52,684 bases of DNA from Chitinophagaceae bacterium T5-Br10_B2g13 (GTDB taxonomy: Bacteria > Bacteroidota > Rhodothermia > Balneolales > Balneolaceae). Made by a program: the position numbers and the translations under genes. The DNA lies in NCBI GenBank assembly GCA_001564065.1, contig LKNA01000013.1, positions 1 through 52,684 of the forward strand. Reading direction: 5' to 3'. Numbering within the stretch: position 1 is the first letter of the stretch; each line of letters starts with the position of its first letter. The notes below the pieces were generated by a model that saw only the letters and a list, made by a program, of their open reading frames with translations, searched no databases and was not told the origin of the DNA. Of the stretch, positions 43,916 through 52,684 are shown in pieces.

Positions 43916-45317
43916 ATTGATCCCTAAAGCGTTCAGGTGCTTTTTGTTTGAAAAAGCGGACGCCTGCCGTAATACCCACCCAAAACCGGTATTCCCGTCC
44001 TTTGCGCTCAGGTGACCACAAGCTGTACCAGGTATAGTCATTGGCACCATCAACCCGTGTTATTTGCGCGTTCAAGGATGGACCTCCATAAATTGAGAAC
44101 CCTTCAGAGAATCTCTTGCCCAGTAAATATTTGTAGGAATAGATAAGATTCAGATCTCTTGACCATTCATTCTCAAACTGATGGGTTACCGAAAATTCCT
44201 GATTCACGAAGATTGTATCATCACGCCATCTTTCAAATGAATCCTGAATATTTTTTTCAATGCCAACCGCAAGCCCAATGCGAAATACATCACGGTCTAA
44301 GAGTGTATTGTAGCCGAAAAGAGCAGAATTATAGACGCGATGAGTTCCTAATGTAATTCCAATGTCGGTGAAGCCGCCATCTGAAAAACGAACATCAATG
44401 TTTTTACGGCCATTACCATAATAGCTGATAAATCCAATTGGAACTCCTTCAAACTCTCTGGCATAGTTGATGAGTCCGATCTGGAGGCCGGTAGCTGTTT
44501 CAGATGCATTTAATAAGCCGGCGATTTGCAGTCCAGTAAGATTCCGTGCAATATTAGCGCCGCCCGAAATAGAAAGCCCTTCCAGGTTTTTGGCGTAGTT
44601 GAGTCCGCCTGCCACCATCAAACCACTGGCATTTTCACGGGCCACATTAAATCCGCCGGAAACCATCAATCCTTCAATATCCTTAAGCGCCATGTTGGCG
44701 GCCCCTGATACCTGAAGCCCTGATATATCAGCCATTGCGAAATTCATAATACCTGAAATCTGTAATCCTTCTACATCTTTACGGGCGATATTTGCAATGC
44801 CGGCGATCTGTAAACCCGAAATATCACCCCAGGAGGCATTTATGATACCGGCTCCCTGAATCCCTTCAAGATCACCTTTTGCAAAATTACCCAGGCCGGC
44901 GAACTGAAGTCCGCTTGATTTTTCCACTGCCAAATTTAAGCCTCCGGCGATTTGAATTCCGGAAATGTCACCTCTTGCAATGTTTCCAAAACCAGCGATA
45001 TTAAGTCCGGACATGTCACCGTTTGTGATGTTACTCAGTCCGGCAATTTGTATGCCGTTGGAATAATATTTCGTGTAATTGACAAGCCCGCCAATTTCAG
45101 CGCCATCAAGTCCGCCATGATAACCGCCTAGGATATTGATGGAATAGCGCGCGGTATAATTTGGAGCGTCAATCCCATTTGTGCTTAGCGGAGGAAAAAG
45201 GGTGACTCTCCATTTTCGGTACTGAAGTTCATCGGATGAATCTTGGGCAACAGTACAGAGAGGAACCAAGAGGCTTATTGCAGCAAAAAGTAACAGAGGT
45301 ACAATGCGCTTGATCAT
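43902..45317 (-). CDS. Surface-repeat protein with about 14 units of 16 residues (LA_2272-like)
   Basis: The 471-residue exported protein (signal to CTVAQ) contains, over about residues 74-300, tandem units of 16 residues with pattern GLQIAGxxNxAxxDxx. Examples are GLQIAGIANIARKDVE and GLQISGIMNFAMADIS. The last units shorten to 14-15 residues. A C-terminal region (about 300-471) looks like a membrane barrel ending WVGITAGVRFF. This matches the Leptospira-type LA_2272 surface-repeat group as I recall it. Function is unknown; the regular glycine and hydrophobic positions suggest a beta-solenoid or barrel strands. Confidence 0.8.
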   Translation of the reverse strand: MIKRIVPLLLFAAISLLVPLCTVAQDSSDELQYRKWRVTLFPPLSTNGIDAPNYTARYSINILGGYHGGLDGAEIGGLVNYTKYYSNGIQIAGLSNITNGDMSGLNIAGFGNIARGDISGIQIAGGLNLAVEKSSGLQFAGLGNFAKGDLEGIQGAGIINASWGDISGLQIAGIANIARKDVEGLQISGIMNFAMADISGLQVSGAANMALKDIEGLMVSGGFNVARENASGLMVAGGLNYAKNLEGLSISGGANIARNLTGLQIAGLLNASETATGLQIGLINYAREFEGVPIGFISYYGNGRKNIDVRFSDGGFTDIGITLGTHRVYNSALFGYNTLLDRDVFRIGLAVGIEKNIQDSFERWRDDTIFVNQEFSVTHQFENEWSRDLNLIYSYKYLLGKRFSEGFSIYGGPSLNAQITRVDGANDYTWYSLWSPERKGREYRFWVGITAGVRFFKQKAPERFRDQFISW

Positions 45318-45597
45318 AGTAGTTATAGATTGTTAAACAATTATTCCTAACTCACTACGACCTAAAAAAGGAAAAGTTACTCTTTACTGACATAGATCTT
45401 TAAAAAATTGGCACTGGGTAATTCAATTTATAAATCTTGGGATGTTGCTAAATCAGATCAAAAAGTTAAAGAGCCAGATGATTTATTGTACACTCGTACA
45501 CCTGAAACTAGATATTTGGCTCGACCTTTTGTGATTGGGAGGGTCCGACAAGTAAAAATATCATGTCTGTAATACTGCTGATTCTGAACTCAGACAC

Positions 45598-46284
45598 TCA
45601 AGAAATCCCGCGCCGAAATCGCTCTCGCTGTTCCACAATATAGATAGCTAATTCATCCCGTACCTCTTTGGCTCGGCTGTAATATTCGAGATAAAGTTCA
45701 CGATCAAGCAGCTCCTTTTCACCGATTTCATAAAGGGCATCCAGAACCTTGTTGGCGGCGTTCAGGCCTCGCTTGCAGTTGGCGATATTGCCGCCAATAC
45801 TTTCTATCTCAAAACCAAATTCGAAACCACCCGCAATTTTGGCAGGTGGAATGGTTACGAAGCGAGAGAACGTTTGAACGGATTCGTCATTTCGATCTGC
45901 AAAATGTTTGTTGATCATCTTTTTGGAATCAACCGCAAAATCATGAGCTTTTTGGTAAAGCGGCAGATCTTCAAACCGATCAAAATCGGTGGGCTCGTAG
46001 CCGGTCAGGCGCTTCCAGGCTTCACCTTCCTCATACTCCTCCGTATCAAATTCATCTAACCAACCTTTATTTTCATCTTCGTCATCATCCAGAAGGTGTG
46101 TCCAGCCCATCTGCTCCGTAATTATTCTGTCGCGATCGGGGTGATCCATGTATTGATTAAGAAGCTCAATGTATTGATCGGTCCGTTTATCCGACTCCCT
46201 GAAAAACTCTTCCCAGCGGTGTTCATCCCAGATTTCCGGTTCGTTTCCCTCTTCATCTCCATAATATGGGTCGTGCTCACTCAT
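45598..46284 (-). CDS. Acidic protein of unknown function, possible four-helix bundle
   Basis: I do not recognise a named family. The 228-residue protein has a strongly acidic first half with many Asp, Glu and Trp (EIWDEHRWEEFF, LDDDEDENKGW). The second half (LPLYQKAHDFAVDSKKMINKHF, GGNIANCKRGLNAANKVLDAL) has the rhythm of the S23-type four-helix-bundle proteins, with weak similarity only. No signal peptide. It stands alone, with a foldback terminator-like sequence before it at 46378. Confidence 0.7.
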   Translation of the reverse strand: MSEHDPYYGDEEGNEPEIWDEHRWEEFFRESDKRTDQYIELLNQYMDHPDRDRIITEQMGWTHLLDDDEDENKGWLDEFDTEEYEEGEAWKRLTGYEPTDFDRFEDLPLYQKAHDFAVDSKKMINKHFADRNDESVQTFSRFVTIPPAKIAGGFEFGFEIESIGGNIANCKRGLNAANKVLDALYEIGEKELLDRELYLEYYSRAKEVRDELAIYIVEQRERFRRGIS

Positions 46285-46377
46285 GTTTATTGATTTGTAA
46301 AGGTTGAATAGATATGACTTAAACTCCTATTCTTTATGGGATTTTTAGAGAAATAAGTCAATGGTGGAACAGGACTT

Positions 46378-46412
46378 AAACCCTCCAAGGGGTCAGAACC
46401 CTCGGAGGGTTT
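46378..46412 (-). terminator. Terminator-like foldback after the YtrA-type operon
   Basis: AAACCCTCC and GGAGGGTTT are perfect nine-base arms with an inner imperfect stem. It lies 13 bases after the minus-strand GntR stop codon and would end the three-gene ABC operon. Confidence 0.6.
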
Positions 46413-46424
46413 GGGCCAAATTAA

Positions 46425-46787
46425 CTACTCCCCATAATGTTTTTCATAAAGCTCGTCCAGATCTGAACAGCTGAAACCAAGTACTTTCATATCCCGGTAG
46501 AAGTGGGGCAGTTTGTCGCGGATAAACTCTTCTCGTTTTAGTTCTACAACTTGATCATACGCATCTTCAGATACAAAATAACCCACGCCACGCTCATTGT
46601 AGAGCACATCCTCATCCTGCAGGTAGTGGAATGCACGAATGGCCGTATTGGGGTTGACCTCCATCTTTACCGCGATCTCCCTCACCGATGGAATTCGATC
46701 GCCGGCTGTCCATTTTTTGCGGAGAATCTGATCACAAAAGTGATCCGCAATCTGCATGTAAATCGGCTTGTTTTCTGAATAATCCAT
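46425..46787 (-). CDS. GntR-family regulator, YtrA subfamily
   Basis: The 120-residue protein has an N-terminal winged helix (PIYMQIADHFCDQIL, GDRIPSVREIAVKMEVNPNTAIRAF) and only a short helical C-terminal tail. This is the YtrA layout, in which the regulator controls an adjacent ABC transporter. The ATG at 46787 overlaps the stop of the permease gene (TGATG), so all three genes are translated together. Operator-like arms lie before the first gene at 48444. Confidence 0.9.
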   Translation of the reverse strand: MDYSENKPIYMQIADHFCDQILRKKWTAGDRIPSVREIAVKMEVNPNTAIRAFHYLQDEDVLYNERGVGYFVSEDAYDQVVELKREEFIRDKLPHFYRDMKVLGFSCSDLDELYEKHYGE

Positions 46788-47575
46788 CACGCAATCTGCC
46801 GGTTTTGAAGTTGACGGTAGGAGAGGAAGAGGAACAGAATGGCTATACCAATTTTAACGATAACGCTTCCCATCATTAAGTTCATCGGATTAAAATCCCA
46901 ATTGGCAGAGAAGCTGACCATGCCGGTCGTGATCCCGCCGTAAAAAACAGTCACAAAAATGACTGTTATTATCCCAAATCCAATGAAGAAAAGAACGATA
47001 GCCAAAAGTGTTTTTAAAAAGTTGTTACCATCAAAATAGATCGAGCCGAGGAAGAATACACTGTGCATGGCAGTGAATGTAAGCACCGTATCCAGGAAGT
47101 AGATACTGTACATATTAACAACAGGATCATAGGATTGTAGGTTGGTCACTATCGGGTTGATCCCAAGTAGAATGCCAACAATATAGAGTAGCCCAACCAC
47201 TACTATTGTGTAGAGGAAGTAGGTTAATAACCATGCTGCCGCAAATTTTTCAAGAGTGCTGGCGGGAAGGGTCAGTATTTGAGAAGCTGTACTTTTTTTA
47301 CCCAACTCATTGAAAATGCCTGACGTTAAAAAATACCCTCCATATTTATAGAGTGTCAGTCCAACACCTATAACGGCGATACCGGCCATTGAATTAGGAG
47401 TTGGAGTAAAATCAACAATATTGTTATAGGCATTGAGCAGATAGATAAGTACCAGGATTCCAATACCGCCCGCAAAACCGATCAGCCACTTCTTCTGATT
47501 CAGCACCCAGAATCGCTTTACAACCTGCAAAAACCTCTCTTTTGAAAATCCATTTACTTGATTGATGGTCTTCAT
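46787..47575 (-). CDS. ABC-2-type transporter permease
   Basis: The 262-residue protein has about six hydrophobic segments (for example WLIGFAGGIGILVLIYLL, FAAAWLLTYFLYTIVVVGLL, IGFGIITVIFVTVFYGG) and short loops, as in permeases paired with YtrA-type ATPases. It overlaps the ATPase gene by four bases and the regulator by one. The cargo is unknown; related systems are linked to cell-wall stress or antimicrobial peptides in other bacteria. Confidence 0.85.
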   Translation of the reverse strand: MKTINQVNGFSKERFLQVVKRFWVLNQKKWLIGFAGGIGILVLIYLLNAYNNIVDFTPTPNSMAGIAVIGVGLTLYKYGGYFLTSGIFNELGKKSTASQILTLPASTLEKFAAAWLLTYFLYTIVVVGLLYIVGILLGINPIVTNLQSYDPVVNMYSIYFLDTVLTFTAMHSVFFLGSIYFDGNNFLKTLLAIVLFFIGFGIITVIFVTVFYGGITTGMVSFSANWDFNPMNLMMGSVIVKIGIAILFLFLSYRQLQNRQIA

Positions 47576-48414
47576 TTTTCCCCTCCGTTAAACTGTTGGT
47601 TAATCTGTTCCGGTTGCTGAATCACTCCATTAAACAGCAACTCCAAATCAAACTCATTTCTGGCTCCATCTTTGAACGGCTGAATTGTGTGCAGTCCTCC
47701 GAGAATTTCTTCTGCATAGATAAAATTTTCTGGCTGATCGGACTCCGTTTTGATGAATGAGAGACGTTCAAAAATATCGTCTAAGGAGTGATTGAAGATG
47801 ATTCTGCCATCCTTCAGGATCGTTACATGATCAATCATCGAACCGAGATCCCGAACCTGATGTGTAGAGATTACCGTACAGCGGTCGGGCTGATCCAATG
47901 ACGCCTGAAGTTTCCGAAACTGACTTTTGGACGGGATATCCATTCCGTTGGTCGGCTCATCCAACAGGAGCAGTTTGGTGCGTGTTGCCAGGGCAAATGA
48001 GAGCAGAAACTTCTTCTGTTGACCAAATGAGAGCTCTGAGATCTTCTTTTCAGAATTGACTTGTAGTTCCGAAAGTGACCTCTCCATCAGCTGTTCATCA
48101 AACCTTGGGTAGAATGGTGCATGAAGCTGAGTATATTGGTCGCCACTCATTTGAGGAAGTTCAAATTGCTCCGGTACGATGAAGAGCTCGCTTAAAAATT
48201 GTGGGTTTCGCTCTCTGAAGGCACTCCCTTCAAAACTACACTCCCCATCCTTTGGGAAAAGCATTCCTGAAATGATGTTGAAAAGAGAGGTTTTTCCGGC
48301 GCCATTCAGTCCAAGAAGCCCATACGTTTTACCGGGCTGAAGTGACCAGCTTAAATTGTTAAAGAGTGGTTCTCCTTTTTTGAAAGAGAATGAGATATTA
48401 TTTAGATCTATCAT
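47572..48414 (-). CDS. ABC transporter ATP-binding protein of the YtrA-type operon
   Basis: This 280-residue ATPase has Walker A GLNGAGKTS, a variant signature ELSFGQQKKFLLSF, Walker B LLLLDEPTNGMD and the switch STHQVRD. The C-terminal part (about 215-280) is of unknown role. It is the first gene of the operon ATPase-permease-regulator. The ATG at 48414 starts MIDLNNISFSF. Confidence 0.9.
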   Translation of the reverse strand: MIDLNNISFSFKKGEPLFNNLSWSLQPGKTYGLLGLNGAGKTSLFNIISGMLFPKDGECSFEGSAFRERNPQFLSELFIVPEQFELPQMSGDQYTQLHAPFYPRFDEQLMERSLSELQVNSEKKISELSFGQQKKFLLSFALATRTKLLLLDEPTNGMDIPSKSQFRKLQASLDQPDRCTVISTHQVRDLGSMIDHVTILKDGRIIFNHSLDDIFERLSFIKTESDQPENFIYAEEILGGLHTIQPFKDGARNEFDLELLFNGVIQQPEQINQQFNGGEK

Positions 48415-48443
48415 AGCACAGTTATTATGGATTACTGTACCAG

Positions 48444-48465
48444 TATACTAATACACTAAAGTATA
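48444..48465 (-). promoter_or_regulatory. Operator-like inverted repeat before the YtrA-type operon
   Basis: TATACT and AGTATA form arms ten bases apart, with CTAATACACTAA between. It lies 30 bases before the first gene of the operon and would overlap its promoter. The operon's GntR protein is the likely binder. Confidence 0.5.
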
Positions 48466-48562
48466 TCCAAAATAATTTTCATGTCTATTTATAAATCATA
48501 AACCCGATTTGTACATTGGACCAGAATCCATAAACAAGAAACCAAGAGCTAATTCGACAAAG

Positions 48563-49030
48563 ATGAAAAAGTTAATCTGTATACTGCTGATCCTGTTCGC
48601 TGGTCATCCCGTTATTGCCCAATCCTTTGAAGAATCGATGGATGAATCTGATGAAGTTCGAACTACAGTATTCACTCTTTTTGAGGGGATGGAGGCTGCA
48701 GACGGCGATCTGTTGCGATCCGTACTGGATGAGAATGCGACACTGCATACCGTGAGATCCACCGATGCCGGAACTGAACTTAACGAGACCGATATCAACA
48801 GTTTTATTGAATCTGTTGAGGGATCCGAGCCGGGCACCTTGATTGAGGAGATTCTCTACATCTCAGTTAATGTGGATGGAGATCTGGCCACTGCCTGGAT
48901 GGATTACCATTTTTATCGCGGTGTGGAGTTCAGTCACTGTGGCGTGAACTCCATGAATCTGATTCGAAAGGACGGTGAATGGAAAATTTTCTCAATTGTG
49001 GATACACGCAGGACCGAGGGATGTTTATGA
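48563..49030 (+). CDS. Exported NTF2-like (SnoaL-type) protein
   Basis: The 155-residue protein begins at ATG 48563 with a signal peptide (MKKLICILLILFAGHPVIAQ). The mature part fits the NTF2-like fold: VFTLFEGMEAADGDLLRSVLDENATLHTV, an acidic loop, and strands ending GEWKIFSIVDTRR. Similar proteins are often enzymes of unknown reaction or ligand binders in the periplasm. An in-frame start 18 codons upstream would spoil the signal peptide and is not preferred. Confidence 0.82.
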   Translation: MKKLICILLILFAGHPVIAQSFEESMDESDEVRTTVFTLFEGMEAADGDLLRSVLDENATLHTVRSTDAGTELNETDINSFIESVEGSEPGTLIEEILYISVNVDGDLATAWMDYHFYRGVEFSHCGVNSMNLIRKDGEWKIFSIVDTRRTEGCL

Positions 49031-49070
49031 TGAGCTGAGTTGATATCTTTAGAGCTTGGTGTATAAATAG

Positions 49071-49235
49071 GTCGATATTGATCATCCCGTAACAGTTGTA
49101 GTTATCCATCGTGCAAGCAGTAACAGGGATCGGGCAAACGGATATAGCGTATTCAGCCCTGTTGATGGAGTTTTAAAAGATTTTGACGGTTTAGAAGCCC
49201 TCACTATAGAAAGCAATACAGATACAGACGATTAA
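49071..49235 (+). other. Possible gene remnant, coding-like but without a start
   Basis: This frame of 55 codons reads like protein (ANGYSVFSPVDGVLKDFDGLEAL is within it) and ends in a stop just before the phosphatase gene, but has no ATG or ribosome site and is preceded by a stop. I do not recognise it. It may be the 3' remnant of a lost gene or chance. Confidence 0.25.
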
Positions 49236-49260
49236 ATAAAACTTTATATAAAACAGATTT

Positions 49261-50925
49261 ATGAAAACCTTTAAAGCAGTACTCTCGGCAATGATCTTGT
49301 TCTCTTCACTTCTAATTTTTGTTGGATGTGAAGCCGATCAAAGCGACAGGAATGAGCATTACGAAACTCCCAAACTGGTGGTGGGCATCATGGTAGATCA
49401 GATGAGATACGATTACATCTACCGCTATTGGGATCACTACGGAGAAGATGGAATCAAGCGGCTGATGAGCGAAGGTTTTTCATTTGATAATGCCCATTTT
49501 GATTATGCTCCAACCTATACCGGTCCGGGCCACGCCTCCGTCTACACCGGAACCACACCTGCTGTACACGGAATCATTGGAAATAGCTGGTTTTTAAAAG
49601 ATACAGGTGGACACACCTATGTGACCGGAGATCCAGATGTATTCACCGTGGGATCAGAATCAGACGAAGGTGAAATGTCGCCAAAATGGATGTTATCGAG
49701 TTCCATTGCTGATGAATTGAGATTACATAATAACATGAGGTCGAAGGCAGTAGGGATTGCACTTAAAGACAGGGGAGCAATTCTTCCGGCCGGCTTTACC
49801 GGGGATGCATACTGGTTTGATTACACCGAAATTAAGATGATTAGCAGCTCTTATTATATGGATGAACTTCCGGACTGGGTGAATGAATTTAATGAGCGGA
49901 ATCTGCCTGCCCAATACGTAAGTGAACCGTGGGAAACTCTGAGACCGATTGAAACCTACACCGAAAGTATAGAAGACGACAACCCTTACGAAGGCACCTT
50001 TCGCGGACAGGACCGACCGGTATTCCCGCACGACCTTCCGGCCTATGCCGAGATTGCCGACAATGGAATTTTTGCGAACACACCGTTTGGGGACACGTAT
50101 ACATTTGAAATGGCTTATGCTGCTATTGAAGGGGAAGAACTGGGACAAGATGAGTTTACAGATATGCTATCTATTTCACTCTCCTCAACCGACCATGTCG
50201 GCCACCGCTACGGACCTGCTTCTAAGGAAGTTCAAGATATTTACATCCGGTTAGACAGGGAAATTGCTCGATTGCTCAATTACCTGGATGAACATATCGG
50301 GAAAGAGAACGTATTGGTTTTCCTTACATCTGATCACGGAGCTGCCCACAATCCGCAATATATGCGCGATCTCGGGTTACCGACAGGTAACTATAATCGA
50401 AGTGAGACCGAAGATTTGCTTGAAGAGAGGCTCACAGATATATATGGATTTAACCCGGTAAGAACGCTCAGAAGTACTCAGCTATTTTTGGATCATGATG
50501 TGATTCATGCCAATGGTGCCAGACCTGAACAGGTGCAACGCGATGCGGCAGAAATCCTCATTTCGGTAAATGGAGTTGCAGGGGCACTTACGGCTGATGC
50601 GCTTCGGGGAGGGACATTTACAGATGCTATACATCAGAAAATCCAACGTGGATATAACCCGTCACGATCAGGGGATGTGATTTACTGGTTAGAACCTCAG
50701 TGGTTTACCTCAAGCCGAACAACAGGTACAACACATGGAGCACCCTGGAGTTACGATACACGAGCTCCGCTGATCTGGTACGGCTGGGACATACCTTCCG
50801 GCAGCTCTACCGAATTAGTAGGGATATCTGATATTGCATCAACTGTAGCGAACTTCATCAACATTCCATACACATCGGGCAACACCGGCCAACCGATGAA
50901 CCATATTATTTATGGGCGAAACTAA
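49261..50925 (+). CDS. PafA-type alkaline phosphatase, lipoprotein
   Basis: The 554-residue enzyme has a lipobox VGC (Cys23) and an alkaline-phosphatase-superfamily fold. The pattern YAPTYTGPGHASVYTG gives nucleophile Thr87. Asn108 follows 21 residues later, and Lys169/Arg171 lie in LKDRGAILPAG. These correspond to the T-N-K-R set that makes PafA a phosphate monoesterase, not a diesterase. Metal ligands appear in SSTDHVGHRYG, TSDHGAAH and TTGTTHG. It should release phosphate from organic esters in the periplasm or outside. No phosphate-regulation genes are near. Confidence 0.9.
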   Translation: MKTFKAVLSAMILFSSLLIFVGCEADQSDRNEHYETPKLVVGIMVDQMRYDYIYRYWDHYGEDGIKRLMSEGFSFDNAHFDYAPTYTGPGHASVYTGTTPAVHGIIGNSWFLKDTGGHTYVTGDPDVFTVGSESDEGEMSPKWMLSSSIADELRLHNNMRSKAVGIALKDRGAILPAGFTGDAYWFDYTEIKMISSSYYMDELPDWVNEFNERNLPAQYVSEPWETLRPIETYTESIEDDNPYEGTFRGQDRPVFPHDLPAYAEIADNGIFANTPFGDTYTFEMAYAAIEGEELGQDEFTDMLSISLSSTDHVGHRYGPASKEVQDIYIRLDREIARLLNYLDEHIGKENVLVFLTSDHGAAHNPQYMRDLGLPTGNYNRSETEDLLEERLTDIYGFNPVRTLRSTQLFLDHDVIHANGARPEQVQRDAAEILISVNGVAGALTADALRGGTFTDAIHQKIQRGYNPSRSGDVIYWLEPQWFTSSRTTGTTHGAPWSYDTRAPLIWYGWDIPSGSSTELVGISDIASTVANFINIPYTSGNTGQPMNHIIYGRN

Positions 50926-51017
50926 ATGGCTTGCCGGTAAATTGGATAGAATGTCGTCAGGGTATATTTATAGATTTGGATCTGGCGACAATTTTGTATC
51001 GATCTGACGTAAAGTTA

Positions 51018-51131
51018 AAGAGCTACATATACTACAGAATTACCTGCGTTTTCAGAACATCAGGCCGTTAAAATCGTTGTGTGCGTAAACGATATGGAGA
51101 AAGGCCGAAAAGAGCTTATTTTCTGTCTGTA
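51018..51131 (+). other. Possible gene remnant before sdaA
   Basis: A short frame (reads AVKIVVCVNDMEKGRKEL in part) ends in a stop 30 bases before sdaA. It has no upstream start, and an in-frame stop precedes it. It may be a decayed gene end; I do not recognise it. Confidence 0.2.
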
Positions 51132-51162
51132 AGTAATTTTGAAGAATTAAAAGTCTACCACT

Positions 51163-52581
51163 ATGGAGTCCATTTCAGTATTGGACATGTTTAAAATCGG
51201 GATCGGTCCGAGCAGTTCTCATACGCTGGGCCCGTGGAAAGCGGCTATTCGTTTTATCGATGTGATCGGAGATCGTGTAGATCAAATTGAGCATCTGGAA
51301 GTGCAGCTCTTTGGCTCGCTGGCTAAAACCGGTCAGGGCCACGGTACGGATATCGCACTGCTTTTAGGACTGAGCGGGAAAGATCCTGTGGATTTTGAGG
51401 TCGATCAGATCGATCCGACCGTGGAGAAAATCAGGCAGGAGAAAAAACTTAATTTTGGCGGGAAGGGATGGATCGATTTCAACCCGGAAAATCATATTCA
51501 TTTTCTAAAGGATGAGATCAAACCGTTTCATCCCAATGCCCTGACTTTTATTGTACGATTCAACGACACCACACTCGAAAAAGAGACCTACTATTCCGTT
51601 GGAGGCGGGTTTGTGGTTCAGGGTGATGAGGACGATCGCTCTGAAACCGATGACATTCCGCTGCCCTATCCGATTGATTCGGCTGCCGATTTGAAAGCCG
51701 CTTGCAAAGAGACGGGACTACCAATTTCCGGTGTTGTAGCTTTGAATGAAATGGAGTGGCGCTCGGAAGAAGAGACCCGTGAAGCGATTCTGAAGATCTG
51801 GGAGGTGATGTGCACATGCATCTATCGAGGCTGCCATATGGATGGTTATCTGCCCGGCGGACTGCAGGTGATGCGCCGAGCTTCGCTTTTAAACAAACGT
51901 TTGTTGAATAACCAGGAGTACAGCGACTATCCCGAGTGGCGTGAAGCGATACGAAACGGCGGAGACGATTTTGCGTACATCCTCGACTGGGTAAGCTGTT
52001 TTGCACTGGCCGTGAATGAGGAGAACGCGTCTTTCAGTCGGGTGGTTACGGCACCGACCAATGGGGCCGCAGGAGTGATTCCGGCTGTGCTTCAGTACCT
52101 GGTTACGTTTAAAAGGGACCACTGTAAAGACATGGTGAGTAATTTTCTGATGACAGCCTCAGAAATCGGGAGTATTTTCAAAAAACGAGCAACGATTTCC
52201 GCAGCTATGGGCGGGTGTCAGGCCGAGATTGGTGTGTCATCCGCGATGGCAGCTGCCGGTTTAACGGAGTCGCTCGGCGGGAGCGTGGATCAGTGCCTGA
52301 TGGCGGCAGAAATTGCAATGGAGCACCATCTGGGAATGACCTGTGACCCGATTGGAGGCCTTGTCCAGGTTCCCTGCATTGAGCGTAATACGATGGGAGC
52401 AATCAAAGCGATTACCGCTTCTCAACTTGCCCTTCACAGTGATCCCGATAAGGCGAGAGTGCCGCTCGATGCCGTTGTGAAAACGATGTGGGAGACCGCT
52501 CAGGATATGAACTCCAAATACAAAGAGACCTCCGATGGCGGGCTCGCAGTGAATATTCCGATTAGCCTGAGTGAATGTTGA
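51163..52581 (+). CDS. sdaA: L-serine ammonia-lyase, iron-sulfur, single chain
   Basis: The 472-residue enzyme deaminates L-serine to pyruvate using a [4Fe-4S] cluster. The N-terminal part carries [13 protein letters not shown], and the catalytic domain has the three cluster cysteines in [17 protein letters not shown] and VPCIERN. The chain ends in a Cys (SLSEC), matching the C-terminal cysteine that occupies the cluster as a tail in the structurally known Legionella enzyme. The joined beta-alpha arrangement is the single-chain type. The last 103 bases of the window after it hold nothing I can support. Confidence 0.94.
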   Translation: MESISVLDMFKIGIGPSSSHTLGPWKAAIRFIDVIGDRVDQIEHLEVQLFGSLAKTGQGHGTDIALLLGLSGKDPVDFEVDQIDPTVEKIRQEKKLNFGGKGWIDFNPENHIHFLKDEIKPFHPNALTFIVRFNDTTLEKETYYSVGGGFVVQGDEDDRSETDDIPLPYPIDSAADLKAACKETGLPISGVVALNEMEWRSEEETREAILKIWEVMCTCIYRGCHMDGYLPGGLQVMRRASLLNKRLLNNQEYSDYPEWREAIRNGGDDFAYILDWVSCFALAVNEENASFSRVVTAPTNGAAGVIPAVLQYLVTFKRDHCKDMVSNFLMTASEIGSIFKKRATISAAMGGCQAEIGVSSAMAAAGLTESLGGSVDQCLMAAEIAMEHHLGMTCDPIGGLVQVPCIERNTMGAIKAITASQLALHSDPDKARVPLDAVVKTMWETAQDMNSKYKETSDGGLAVNIPISLSEC

Positions 52582-52684
52582 TTCAGTGTATCAGTTGAAC
52601 AGATTGACAGTGCCAACAGAGTTTGATTAAGCAAGTTCTTCCCTAAACGACTTTATAGTTAGCTGATATTACTGATCACTGTTG

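Noticed and set aside
45408-45572. Possible small gene of 55 codons starting at TTG
   Set aside because: No ribosome site, no ATG, no recognised family; the frame is open but too short to support.
1-52684. tRNA, rRNA, insertion sequence or prophage genes
   Set aside because: I looked for conserved tRNA and rRNA stretches, transposase or integrase motifs and phage structural proteins and saw none; a covariance search would settle small RNAs.

Overview
The window looks like a chromosomal piece of a Gram-negative, probably halophilic member of the Balneolaeota/Bacteroidota side of the tree (Balneola or Rhodohalobacter-like). I infer this from gene content: TonB-dependent receptors with an N-terminal carboxypeptidase-regulatory-like domain, a PorT-type barrel, a large lipoprotein metalloprotease of the DUF5117/DUF4953 type, a PafA-type phosphatase, many Cys-lipobox lipoproteins, acidic proteins, moderate GC and few clear Shine-Dalgarno sites. 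I see no rRNA, tRNA, CRISPR array, prophage or insertion sequence, so this is core chromosome with accessory patches.

Layout. 1-5.0 kb: 3' truncated metalloprotease (minus), an alpha/beta hydrolase, Cu/Zn superoxide dismutase and a second secreted hydrolase. 5.0-5.9 kb: gene-free repeat tract. 5.9-8.6 kb: divergent glyS and asd. 8.7-11.8 kb: a frameshifted TonB-domain lipoprotein, a DUF2256 mini-protein and a TonB-dependent receptor. 11.8-18.5 kb: a DJ-1/PfpI protein and a lipoprotein pullulanase, each followed by a similar roughly 600 bp non-coding tract, then a trypsin-like lipoprotein and another repeat tract. 18.5-24.6 kb: priA, two tandem paralogous Phd/ParE-type toxin-antitoxin pairs and a beta-lactamase-family serine hydrolase. 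25-29.8 kb: an unknown lipoprotein, then a five-PAS histidine kinase (frameshifted) facing a response regulator. 29.8-33.6 kb: a two-gene GCS2-CBS ligase-like plus AstE-like deacylase operon, and scpB. 33.6-40.6 kb: a metal-homeostasis neighbourhood (MerC-like protein, RHH-zinc-ribbon protein, two small CxxC/RAPP proteins, COG0523 GTPase, FAD protein, ZnuD-like receptor) with two different operator-like palindromes. 40.8-52.6 kb: a small zinc-ribbon protein, PorT-type barrel, ABC exporter, 16-residue surface-repeat protein, an acidic unknown, a YtrA-type ABC operon, an NTF2-like protein, PafA-type phosphatase and L-serine dehydratase.

The most notable points are: a PriA in which all four ligands of one zinc site are replaced while the other four are kept; the metal cluster with its candidate operators; the ligase/deacylase operon; a sensor kinase interrupted exactly at a dnaX-type slippery heptamer; and a family of two-hairpin intergenic elements. 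Two genes are broken by a one-base deficit at a homopolymer, so consensus errors must be excluded before reading biology into either.
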